The notes under the pieces are model-generated. The model was not told the DNA's origin. It did no database searches and saw nothing but the letters and a program-made list of their open reading frames with translations. From Bacteroidales bacterium (GTDB taxonomy: Bacteria; Bacteroidota; Bacteroidia; Bacteroidales; UBA932), in the NCBI GenBank assembly GCA_016290385.1, contig JAEETO010000003.1:1-64000 (forward strand): a stretch of 64,000 bases of DNA, given 5' to 3'. Each line of letters starts with the position of its first letter. The first letter of the stretch is position 1. Shown one piece after another: positions 26,491 through 35,023 of this stretch. The translations under genes and the position numbers were made by a program.

Positions 26491-26603
26491 GATTCCGGGT
26501 CAAGCCCGGAATGACGTGTGGTCGAGCCCGGAATGACGTGTGGTCAAGCCCGGAATGACGTGTGGTCGAGCCCAGAATGACGTGAAGTCAAGTCCGGCAT
26601 GAC
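26491..26603. repeat. Array of one full and four half palindromic elements
   Basis: A complete copy (26491-26515) is followed by four GTCRAGYCCRGMATGAC half copies at a 22-bp period. The array lies between the TonB receptor stop (26635) and the terminator. A small GCGCCA/TGGCGC hairpin follows at 26609-26622. Confidence 0.9.
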
Positions 26604-26634
26604 GTCCCGCGCCAGATGGCGCTGGCGGAAGCCA

Positions 26635-29600
26635 TTAGTTGAAATAGTACTTCAGACCGAAGAGGAGCTGCCAGCATTCCGTGGGGCTCTTGTAGACCTT
26701 GTTCCAGGTCTCGGTCGGATAGGCGCCGTCGACTTTGTTCATCGAGTAGACCGGGACACCGCCATCGACATGGTCGAGCTTCAGCACGGCATTGGAATAG
26801 GTGCCGTTGGAAGTGGTGTAGCAGGACCAGCGGGTCACACCCCAGTTGGAGTTGAACAGGTTGCCGATGTTGTCGATGGAGACGCTCAGCTGGAAGTTGT
26901 GTTTGGTCTTGCCGATCTTGAAGGCGAAGTCCTCGGCGATGCGGGCGTCGAAGCGGTGCGTCCAGGGAGCCGGTGCGGAGTAAGCCTCAGCATACTGGCC
27001 CTTGTGGTTGCTCAGATACTTGTCCTGCTCGAGGAATGCCCAGAAGGCATTCTTGTCGGCGTCGCTGACGAAGCGGAGCTCTTCTTTCGAAGCCGGGATG
27101 TACATCATGTCGGAGGCGATGCCGTCACCGTTCATGTCGTTGGAGTAGACATAGCTGTAGCTGCCGGCGGTGTAGCCGCTGTAGTAGAGGCTCAGGTGCA
27201 GGCCGTTGCCACCGAACACCTTGAAAGGAAGGAAGTAGCTGACGTTGGCGATCAACTTGTCAGGCACCACATACTGCGAGCACTGCAGGGTCGCACGGTT
27301 CGGGCCGTCCACCGTGTAAAGGTTGGTGTAGGCGCTGGTGGCGTTGGAACCCGGCATGCCGGAGATCTCCTTGTTGACGGTGTGCGTATAGGCCATCATC
27401 AGGTCGAGGTACTTGACCGGGGTGGCCTTCAGGGTCACGTTGGCGATCCAGCCATAGCCCTGGTTGGTGTTGGTCAGCACGTAGGCGGCATCTGCGCTGC
27501 CATACTTGTAGTCGCTCAGCGTACGGTAGTTGATGCGGTTGTCGTTGCCGGAGAAACGACCGCCCTTCGCGACAGCGGCGTCGTTGATGTTCCAGTCGAC
27601 GAGACGGACACCGTGGATGGTCTTGTTGAAGATACCTTCAGCGGTGATGGAGAACGGGAAGGACGTCGGGAAGTTGTAGTCCACGGCGATGGAGCTCTTC
27701 CAGACCTGCGGCATCTTGAAGTTGCGGTCGACACCGTTGATGGTCTTCTGCATGTTGCCTTCCGAAGCGGAGATCGTACGTTTCAGACCGAGGGCGTCCT
27801 TGATCTTGTCGGTATCGGTCATCATCTTGCCACCGGCCATCAGTTTGTCGAGGGCGGCGGCCACTTCGTCGCTGTACACCACCTGGCCGTTCTTCAGCTG
27901 GCTGGAGTAAACAGCCTGGTTGAGGATCATACCGGAGTTGGTCGGCATGTTGGTGAAGAACACCAGCGGGAGACGGCCCTGGAACAGGCCGGTACCACCG
28001 CGGACGGTGAGGCTCTTGTCTCCCAGGACATCCCAGTTGAAGCCGACGCGCGGGTTCACCTGGACAGTGGTCTTCGGCCAGAGGCCCGTATCAACGGTGT
28101 TGGAACCCATCTTGTAGTTCAGGATGGCATTGTTGGTGATCAGGTCGGAGTTGTCGTAGATGATGGTATCGAAACGGACACCGTAGTTCAGCTTGAAGCG
28201 GTCGGTGACGTTCCAGTCATCCTGGGCATACACACCGAGCTGGTTGTAGTTGATCTGTGCGGTTTCCGGCGAGTTGTCATAAGCATAGTAGAGGCAGAAG
28301 CTCAACGGGCGGGAGCCGTTGAGGAAGTCGTCGACACTGGCGAAACGGTAGTAACCCGTACCGTTGCGGATGTAGGAGTTGTCCGCGAACATGTGCTCGT
28401 AGTTGATACCGGCGGTAATCTTGTGCGAACCGGCGTAGTAGGTGAAGTTGTCGGTCACGTTCCAGACCTTGTTGGTCACACCGTTCTTATAGGTGAACAG
28501 CTCATAACCGAACGAGGTGGCCGGCTTGAAGTTGCCGCTCGACAGATCCCAGTTGTCCATGATGTCGACGTGCGGGAAGATGTCGGAGTTCGAGCCGCGC
28601 TGGTCGTTGATGAACGAGTAGGTGGCGATCAGCTGGTTGGCAGCCTTCTCACCGAAACGGCTGTTGAGCTCGGCAGCGAACGAGGTCACGTTGTTCTGCT
28701 GGCTGTACATGTTGTTGGAGAACGGCTGGGCCTGGTCGCTGGCACGGTTGAAGCTCTTGTTACGGTACTTGTCATCGCAGGAGTTGCCGTTGGGGGCGTA
28801 CCAGGTCAGGTTCTTCGTATGGTTGAAGCGGAAAGCAAGCTTGTGGTTCTGGTTGATGTTCCAGTCGATGCGGGCCAGGATCTTCATGTTCGAGGTGCCG
28901 CCCGGGAAGTTGTCGTAGGAACCCGGATTGTAACCGTAGTCATTGACCAGTTTTTTCTTCACGGCCTCCAACTGATCCTTGGAAATACCCTTGCCGATGC
29001 CGTTGGTCTTGATGGCCTGGCCCGGCTGGTCGTTCAACTCGAAGTTGGCGAAGAAGAAGAGCTTGTTCTTGACGATCGGACCGCCGAATGTGGCGCCGAT
29101 GGTGCGGATGAGCTCAGGATCGCGGTCGCCGAGGTCTTCACCGGCGACCTTGTTGCCACGCAGCTTTTCGTTGTGATAGTAACCGTAAACCGTGCCCTTG
29201 AAGGTGTTGGTACCGGACTTCGTGATGGCGTTGATGCCGCCGCCCACGAAGTTGCTCTGGCGTACGTCGAACGGAGCAACCACGAGCTGTATCTCCTCGA
29301 TGGCGTCGAGCGAGATCGGCGTACCGCCGCCCGGCAGGTTGGAGCTCAGACCGAAGTTGTTGTTGAAGTTCGCACCGTCAACGGTGAAGTTGGTGGAACG
29401 GCCGTCGCTGCCGGCGAAGCTCATGCCGTTGGCATACGGGGAGAGCTTGGTGATGGCGGCGATGCTGCGGCTGGAGTTCGGCAGCTCCATCATCTCGCGG
29501 TTGGAGACGTTGGTGGAGGCACCGGTCTTCTCCGTGCCGAATTTGGTGGCAGAAGCCACGACCACCACTTCCTGCAGGTTCTCTGCATTGTCTTCGAGAA

Positions 29601-29922
29601 CCACGTCACGCGTCAGCGTTTCACTCAGCTTGAGGGTAATGTCCTGATAAACAACAGTCTTGTAACCCAGCAGCTGATATGTGACTTCATACGGGCCACC
29701 CGGGCGCATACCCTGGATGGTGTAACGGCCCTCGTTGTTGGAGAGGGCGAAATACTGGGTACCCGAAGGGGTGTGGACGGCGACGACAGCGACACCGGGA
29801 ACGGCGCCCTGCACATCGGTGATCTTGCCGCTCAGGGAGGAAGTCGTCATCTGCGCGTTCAGCGAAAGGGAGACGAACAGCCCGAGAGCTGCGAGAACGA
29901 AAAGCTTAAATGCTTGTTTCAT
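26635..29922 (-). CDS. TonB-dependent receptor (Oar-like), copy 2
   Basis: A 1095-residue outer-membrane transporter: signal peptide (ends LNAQ), carboxypeptidase-D-like domain at about 29-110, plug with TNFTVDGANFNNNFGL, IEEIQLVVAPFDVRQSN and GGGINAITKSGTNTFKG, and a large barrel ending FGLKYYFN. It is a clear paralogue of the receptor at 31601-34903 (shared HTPSGTQYFALSNNEGRY, GMRPGGPYEVTY). No SusD partner follows, so it is not a SusCD glycan porter. It has its own promoter and terminator. A ligand cannot be read from sequence; its neighbours suggest nucleic-acid-derived material. Confidence 0.9.
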   Translation of the reverse strand: MKQAFKLFVLAALGLFVSLSLNAQMTTSSLSGKITDVQGAVPGVAVVAVHTPSGTQYFALSNNEGRYTIQGMRPGGPYEVTYQLLGYKTVVYQDITLKLSETLTRDVVLEDNAENLQEVVVVASATKFGTEKTGASTNVSNREMMELPNSSRSIAAITKLSPYANGMSFAGSDGRSTNFTVDGANFNNNFGLSSNLPGGGTPISLDAIEEIQLVVAPFDVRQSNFVGGGINAITKSGTNTFKGTVYGYYHNEKLRGNKVAGEDLGDRDPELIRTIGATFGGPIVKNKLFFFANFELNDQPGQAIKTNGIGKGISKDQLEAVKKKLVNDYGYNPGSYDNFPGGTSNMKILARIDWNINQNHKLAFRFNHTKNLTWYAPNGNSCDDKYRNKSFNRASDQAQPFSNNMYSQQNNVTSFAAELNSRFGEKAANQLIATYSFINDQRGSNSDIFPHVDIMDNWDLSSGNFKPATSFGYELFTYKNGVTNKVWNVTDNFTYYAGSHKITAGINYEHMFADNSYIRNGTGYYRFASVDDFLNGSRPLSFCLYYAYDNSPETAQINYNQLGVYAQDDWNVTDRFKLNYGVRFDTIIYDNSDLITNNAILNYKMGSNTVDTGLWPKTTVQVNPRVGFNWDVLGDKSLTVRGGTGLFQGRLPLVFFTNMPTNSGMILNQAVYSSQLKNGQVVYSDEVAAALDKLMAGGKMMTDTDKIKDALGLKRTISASEGNMQKTINGVDRNFKMPQVWKSSIAVDYNFPTSFPFSITAEGIFNKTIHGVRLVDWNINDAAVAKGGRFSGNDNRINYRTLSDYKYGSADAAYVLTNTNQGYGWIANVTLKATPVKYLDLMMAYTHTVNKEISGMPGSNATSAYTNLYTVDGPNRATLQCSQYVVPDKLIANVSYFLPFKVFGGNGLHLSLYYSGYTAGSYSYVYSNDMNGDGIASDMMYIPASKEELRFVSDADKNAFWAFLEQDKYLSNHKGQYAEAYSAPAPWTHRFDARIAEDFAFKIGKTKHNFQLSVSIDNIGNLFNSNWGVTRWSCYTTSNGTYSNAVLKLDHVDGGVPVYSMNKVDGAYPTETWNKVYKSPTECWQLLFGLKYYFN

Positions 29923-29959
29923 AGATATTTAGGTTGTTTTGTGGATTTTCTTTCCGGCG

Positions 29960-29967
29960 CAAAGGTA
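29960..29967 (-). promoter_or_regulatory. -7 box of the TonB-receptor gene (copy 2)
   Basis: TACCTTTG on the minus strand, 37 bp before the ATG, with CTTG 20 bp upstream as the -33 element. Confidence 0.6.
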
Positions 29968-30001
29968 GAAAACCCCGACGGGATATGCAAGGAGTTTTAA
30001 C

Positions 30002-30028
30002 AAAAAAGGGCGGCCCGAAAGCCGCCCT
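30002..30028 (-). terminator. Intrinsic terminator of the 34.9-30.1 kb operon
   Basis: A perfect GGGCGGC/GCCGCCC stem with a six-base loop, followed on the minus strand by six T. It separates the two receptor transcription units. Confidence 0.8.
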
Positions 30029-30031
30029 TGA

Positions 30032-30091
30032 GATGCCGGGTCAAGCCCGGCATGACGATTGTCACGTCACCCCGGGCTTGACCCGGGGTCT
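30032..30091. repeat. Two palindromic elements
   Basis: An ATGCCGGG variant (30032-30056) and a CACCCCGGG variant (30066-30091). The second ends 6 bp from the stop codon of the OB-fold lipoprotein gene. Confidence 0.9.
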
Positions 30092-30097
30092 GGAATA

Positions 30098-31585
30098 CTA
30101 GTCCGCCGGAGTGTGGCTGAAATAGAAGCCGCCGTTGACCTGCGGAGTACCCTTGTAGGTGCTCTTCGGGCCGATGACCGTCAGGATGTCACCCACCTTG
30201 AGGCCCTTGGCCGCGACGACACCCTTGCGGGCATCACCCGTGGCACCCCAACCCGGGTAGCAGCCATAGACATACAGGCGGTTGCCTTCGCTGTCCTTCA
30301 GGTAGATGTTGCCATAGGCTTCGTTGGCAATCTCATCGATGATGCCGGAGACCATGTAGTATTCGGTCTTGGAATCTTCCTTGCTGATGAATTCAGGGAT
30401 GGTAACGGGATCCACCAGGTCCACGATCACTTCGATGTGTCCTTCGACCATCTGCGGGGAATCCTTGTAGGCGCCGCGTTTGCCCACGACAGTGACGATG
30501 TCACCCGGCTCAAATGAGGAGTCGAAATTGTCTGCCCGGTAGACCAGCGTCTCGCCAGACCAGTCGGAGATATAGAAGCTCTTGCCTTGTTTGTCGCTGG
30601 GATACAGGCGGGTAATAATACCGGTAAGGCGGTACTGCGTGTTGCCCACCGGTGCTGCGAGGAACTCTGCCACGGAGCACTCGATGATGGCGCCCTTCTG
30701 GGTGAGGGTCTGCTGGCAGGTGTAGTCCTTCTTGCCGTCGGTGGTGCGGAAGGTGATCGTGCAGTCACGGTCGCCGCCTTCGTTGGGATCAGCGAAGAAA
30801 ACAATGGTGTTGCCGGCAAGGGCGCTGATGGAGAGCCAGTCGGGCAGGCCTTCCACATAGACACCGGTACCTTTATTGTTGAGACTTACTCTGAACTCGC
30901 CACCTGCGACCGGGAGGATCGCATCTTCCGGATCGGTTCCGGCAATCTTGATGAGCGATTTGTTGACATTGATGACCTGGGCGTCGACAAGTTCGACCGT
31001 ACCGTTGTAGGTGGTCTTCGGGCCCTGGACGGTCACCTCGTCACCGACTTCGATGCCGAAGCTGCTCCAGGCGTAGTTGCCGGCGGAGTTCACCGTACCA
31101 TAGATATAGATCTCGCCGGTGTCATCCTTGAGATACCAGTTGCCGTAGTTCGTATTGGCGATGGACGTGCAGATACCCGTGACCATGTATGTCTTGCTGT
31201 CGGGACCGGCGATCACCTCGGCGCAGGTAGCGGGAGAGACAACGGCCAGGCCCTGGATGACATTGATGTTCTGCTTTTTGCTGCCACAGGAAATCGCCAC
31301 TTCGGCGGTACGGCCGTCGAGGGTCTTGGATGCGGAGAAAGTAACGTTGGTCGATCCGGCGGAACCGGAGGCCGGCGAAATGGTAAGCCATTCGGGGCAG
31401 GTCGGAATGCTCCAGCTTTCCGTCGCTTCGACGGTGATGGTGGTAGAGCCGCCGTCCATGTTGATGGCCACGTAGGAAGAGGAGACCTTCACTTCGTCGA
31501 GATAGTGGTCGGGCTCAATCTGGTTGCAACCGGCTGCAAGGGCCAGGATGGCGACCAGCGAAACAAGGATATTCTTGATTTTCAT
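30098..31585 (-). CDS. BACON lipoprotein with three OB-fold-like repeats
   Basis: A 495-residue lipoprotein (lipobox LAAGC, Cys20). After an N-terminal BACON-type domain (about 35-115, ending INVIQG) come three OB-fold-like units near 117-215, 305-395 and 405-495, marked by YMVTGICTSIANTNYGNWYLKD, TQYRLTGIITRL and YYMVSGIIDEIANEAYGNIYLKD and by VGDxxTVxGPKxTYxGTxQ endings. A second BACON-like segment lies between the first two. Such OB-folds (YhcR/DUF5689-like) occur with secreted nucleases. It starts 15 bp after the TonB receptor gene, so it is probably that receptor's surface partner. Confidence 0.75.
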   Translation of the reverse strand: MKIKNILVSLVAILALAAGCNQIEPDHYLDEVKVSSSYVAINMDGGSTTITVEATESWSIPTCPEWLTISPASGSAGSTNVTFSASKTLDGRTAEVAISCGSKKQNINVIQGLAVVSPATCAEVIAGPDSKTYMVTGICTSIANTNYGNWYLKDDTGEIYIYGTVNSAGNYAWSSFGIEVGDEVTVQGPKTTYNGTVELVDAQVINVNKSLIKIAGTDPEDAILPVAGGEFRVSLNNKGTGVYVEGLPDWLSISALAGNTIVFFADPNEGGDRDCTITFRTTDGKKDYTCQQTLTQKGAIIECSVAEFLAAPVGNTQYRLTGIITRLYPSDKQGKSFYISDWSGETLVYRADNFDSSFEPGDIVTVVGKRGAYKDSPQMVEGHIEVIVDLVDPVTIPEFISKEDSKTEYYMVSGIIDEIANEAYGNIYLKDSEGNRLYVYGCYPGWGATGDARKGVVAAKGLKVGDILTVIGPKSTYKGTPQVNGGFYFSHTPAD

Positions 31586-31600
31586 ATTGCAGTCTCTTTA

Positions 31601-34600
31601 TTAGTTGAACAGATATTTGATACCCACGGAAGCATACCAGCACTGTCCGAGACCATGGCTCGGAACCCAGAGAGCGGTGTCGCCGCTGATGGAAGCCGGC
31701 GTGGAGAAGGTTGCATAACCGTCGGCGTCGACGCCTTCATACTTGAGGATGCGGGCATCGGAACCGATGGCAGGATTGAGGTACTTGCTCACGCCCCAGC
31801 TGGAGTTGAACAGGTTGAGGACGTTCTTCAGGTCGAGGCAGAGCTGCAGGGTATTGGTGTTCTTGCCGCACTTGATGGTGAAGTCGTGCTTGTAGCCGAA
31901 GTCCAGGCGGTGTACCCAGGGGCTGTAGAGGCTGTAGCCTTCTGCATATTGGCCCTGGTGGCTCCGCAGGTACTTCTCATTGTGGACGAAGTCCATGAAA
32001 CGGGTCTGGTCGCTGGCCGAGACGAAACGGAACTGGCGGCTGGAAACCTCCTCATCGGTCGGGATGTAGAGGGCGTCGTAGTTGTAACCGTCGCTGTTCA
32101 TGTCGTTCGACAGCATGTAGGAGTAGTTGGAACCACCGCGCCATGCCTCATAGATGAAGCTGTAGTGGTTGCCGGCCTTGTCGTGGTGCGTGAGGGATGC
32201 GACCACACGGTCAGGCGTCACATACTGCGAGTTGTGGAGCTTGATGTAGTTCGGGCCCTCGTTGGTCGGCACATAGGTGAAGGCCGACTCGGCGGCGGAA
32301 CCCGGCATGCCGGTGATTTCCTTGCTCACGGTGTGCGTGTAGGCGGCACTGAAGCTCAGGCTCTTGATCGGCTGCATCCTGATTTCGGCGCTGGCGCTCC
32401 AGCCATAACCCTTGTCCGTGTTCTCCAGGACGAAAGCCTTGGTGGCGTAGCGGAAGCCGGCAGGATAGATCGGACGGTTGTCGGCGCCGTTGAAGCGGGC
32501 GAAACCGGCCACGTTGCTCATGCTCCAGTCGGAGATGGCCACGGCGTTGATGGTCTTGTTGAAGATACCCTCTGCCGAGAAGGTGAACGGGAAGGAAGTC
32601 GGGAAGCTGAAGTCGAAGGCCAGCGAGCTCTTCCAGACCTGCGGCATCTTGAACTTCGGATCCACACCGTTGACGGCGGAAGGTTTTGTACCGTCTTCCG
32701 GTTTCACCGTGCTCGGATAGCCGAGGGAGATGAGTTTCTGGTAGAGGGCGTCGATCGTAGCCTTGCCGTTGGAGTCGGTCACCAGGCCGCCGTCGAAGAC
32801 GTTCATCGAGAAGCCCCTGGCTGCGGCATTCTTGGCATTGATCTGTGCCTGGTACTGCACCATACCGCTGTTGGTCGGCATGTTGGTGAAGAACACGAGC
32901 GGCAGACGGCCGGAGAAGAGGCCCGTACCGCCACGGATCTTGAAGCTCTTGTCGCCGAAGACATCCCAGCTGAAGCCCACGCGCGGCGAGAAGGTCACGC
33001 TCGAGTTCGGCCAGCGGCCGGTGTCGATGTGCTGCTCCGTATAGTTATACTTCTTGGGATAGTAGGCGATGTCCTTGATGGCGTTGTTGGTCATCAGGTC
33101 GCCGTTGTCGAAGAACAGGCCGTCGATACGCAGGCCATAGGTCAGTTTGAAGCGGTCGTTGACGTTCCATTCGTCCTGGGCATAGATGCCGGCCTTGTGG
33201 AACTGGACGCGGGCGGCCGGATACTGCTCACCGTCGTAACCGTAGGTCAAGCAGACGACCTCAGGGACACGGCCGTTGAGGAAGTCGTCGAGGGTCTTGT
33301 AGCGGTAGTAACCGGAACCGTTGCGCATGTACTGGTTGTCAGCCATCTGGTATTCGTAGCTGATGCCGCCGGTGATCTTGTGGCTGCCCTTGTACCAGGT
33401 GATGTCGTCCTTGACATTGGCCACGGTGTTGTGCACGGCGTTGTTCCAGGTAAACAGCTCATAGCCGAGGGCCATGTAGTTGTTGGAGCTGGTGTCGTCG
33501 AGGATATCGATGAACGGGAACTCCTCGGAGTTGGTGCCGCGGACATCGTCGAGCTTGGAGAAGGTGGCCAGGAACTGGTTCGACAGGTTGTCGGACAGGC
33601 GGCTGTTCAAGTCGAGAGACCAGGTGCTGACGATGTTCTTCATGGAGTACATCGCGTTGGCGAAGGACATGGAATACTGCGACATACGGGAGCCGGACAT
33701 ACGCGTGCCACCGTCCATGGAGCTGCCGTTCGGCGAGTTCCACACGTTGTTCTGCGTGTAGTTGTAACGGAGGGCGAGCTTATGCTTGTTGCTGATGTTC
33801 CAGTCGAGGCGGGCCAGGATCTTCATGTTCTTCTCATTGGCCGGGAAATCGGTGTAGGAACCCGTGTCATAGCCGTATTTGCTCTTCACGTAGTCCGACA
33901 CGCGCTGCAGGTCGGAGAGTTTCGTACGGGAGATGAAGTTGTCGGGGTCGGCCACGCCGTTCGTGGAACCCTGCCAGCGGTTGACGATGGTCGGAATCTT
34001 GGAAAATTCACCGTTGACGAAGAAGAAGAGCTTGTTCTTCACGATCGGGCCACCCAGGGTGAGGCCGTAGGTGGTCGAACGGTCCTTGGCGCGGGCGCCG
34101 GCGATCTGCTCGCCTTCTACCGTGTCACCGCGGAGGTTCTCGTTACGGTGATAGACATAGGCGCTTCCGCGGAAGGTATTCGTACCGGACTTCGTGATGG
34201 CGTTCACGCCGCCGCCGATGAAGTTGGTCTGGCGGACGTCAAACGGGGAGATCACGACCTGGAGTTCCTCGATGGCATCGATGGAGATCGGGTTGCCGCC
34301 GCCGGGAAGGTTGGAGCTAAGACCGAAGTTGTTGTTGAAGTTGGCACCGTCCACCGTGAAGTTGGCCAGACGGCCGTCGCTGCCGGCGAAGCTCATGCCG
34401 TTGCCGCCGTACGGCGACAGGCGGGTCACGTCGGTGATGGAGCGGCTGACACTCGGGAGTTCGGTGATCTGCCGGTTGGAGATGTTGGTCGCGGCACCTG
34501 TCTTCTCGTTGGAGAACTTGGATGCGGCGGATGCGACCACGAGGGCTTCGGAGAGGTTCTGCGCAGCCGTCCGCAGGCGCACGTTCTGCTGATAGGTCTC

Positions 34601-34903
34601 GGCCAGGGCGAGCGTGATGTCAGGAATCACGAGCGTCTGGCAGCCGATCAGGGAGTAGGTCACTTCGTACGGACCACCGGGGCGCATACCCTGGATGGCA
34701 TAACGACCCTCTTCGTTGGCCACAGCATAATACTGTGTCCCGGAAGGGGTGTGGACCGCGATGATGGTCGCACCGACCAGCGGCTCGCCGCCTTCATCGA
34801 CGATCTGTCCGGCGAGGGCCGAGGTGGTCACCTGGGCCTGGGCCGAAAACACCATCATCAGGAAGGCTGCTGCAGCCAGGAAACATTTGAATGTTTTTTT
34901 CAT
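31601..34903 (-). CDS. TonB-dependent receptor (Oar-like), copy 1
   Basis: An 1100-residue outer-membrane transporter: signal peptide (ends SAQAQ), carboxypeptidase-D-like domain at about 25-110, plug with ANFTVDGANFNNNFGL and FDVRQTNFIGGGVNAITKSGTNTFRG, and a barrel ending VGIKYLFN. It is paralogous to the receptor at 26635-29922 over its whole length. It is followed after 15 bp by the OB-fold lipoprotein gene, the usual receptor plus surface-lipoprotein arrangement. I find no exact -7 box in the A/T-rich 34904-34990 leader. Confidence 0.9.
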   Translation of the reverse strand: MKKTFKCFLAAAAFLMMVFSAQAQVTTSALAGQIVDEGGEPLVGATIIAVHTPSGTQYYAVANEEGRYAIQGMRPGGPYEVTYSLIGCQTLVIPDITLALAETYQQNVRLRTAAQNLSEALVVASAASKFSNEKTGAATNISNRQITELPSVSRSITDVTRLSPYGGNGMSFAGSDGRLANFTVDGANFNNNFGLSSNLPGGGNPISIDAIEELQVVISPFDVRQTNFIGGGVNAITKSGTNTFRGSAYVYHRNENLRGDTVEGEQIAGARAKDRSTTYGLTLGGPIVKNKLFFFVNGEFSKIPTIVNRWQGSTNGVADPDNFISRTKLSDLQRVSDYVKSKYGYDTGSYTDFPANEKNMKILARLDWNISNKHKLALRYNYTQNNVWNSPNGSSMDGGTRMSGSRMSQYSMSFANAMYSMKNIVSTWSLDLNSRLSDNLSNQFLATFSKLDDVRGTNSEEFPFIDILDDTSSNNYMALGYELFTWNNAVHNTVANVKDDITWYKGSHKITGGISYEYQMADNQYMRNGSGYYRYKTLDDFLNGRVPEVVCLTYGYDGEQYPAARVQFHKAGIYAQDEWNVNDRFKLTYGLRIDGLFFDNGDLMTNNAIKDIAYYPKKYNYTEQHIDTGRWPNSSVTFSPRVGFSWDVFGDKSFKIRGGTGLFSGRLPLVFFTNMPTNSGMVQYQAQINAKNAAARGFSMNVFDGGLVTDSNGKATIDALYQKLISLGYPSTVKPEDGTKPSAVNGVDPKFKMPQVWKSSLAFDFSFPTSFPFTFSAEGIFNKTINAVAISDWSMSNVAGFARFNGADNRPIYPAGFRYATKAFVLENTDKGYGWSASAEIRMQPIKSLSFSAAYTHTVSKEITGMPGSAAESAFTYVPTNEGPNYIKLHNSQYVTPDRVVASLTHHDKAGNHYSFIYEAWRGGSNYSYMLSNDMNSDGYNYDALYIPTDEEVSSRQFRFVSASDQTRFMDFVHNEKYLRSHQGQYAEGYSLYSPWVHRLDFGYKHDFTIKCGKNTNTLQLCLDLKNVLNLFNSSWGVSKYLNPAIGSDARILKYEGVDADGYATFSTPASISGDTALWVPSHGLGQCWYASVGIKYLFN

Positions 34904-34993
34904 AAATGATGTTTGGTTAATGATTGATATAGTAAATAGTTATTTTGTTGTTTCTAATGAGATTGTGCTCGCTTTGCTGCGCATTCCCTTCGG

Positions 34994-35018
34994 GATTCCG
35001 GGTCAAGCCCGGAATGAC
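34994..35018. repeat. Palindromic element
   Basis: Complete ATTCCGGG-TCAAG-CCCGGAAT copy ending 5 bp from the stop codon of the nuclease gene. Confidence 0.9.
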
Positions 35019-35023
35019 GTATT

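Noticed and set aside
26491-26603. CRISPR-like regular repeat
   Set aside because: The repeats are half palindromes at a 22-bp period with almost no spacer, so there is no room for spacers, and no cas genes are present.
26599-34909. Very long plus-strand frames (1133 and 1440 codons)
   Set aside because: Both are exactly antisense to the TonB receptor genes and consist of V/G/D/H-rich sequence typical of the complement of GC-rich coding DNA.
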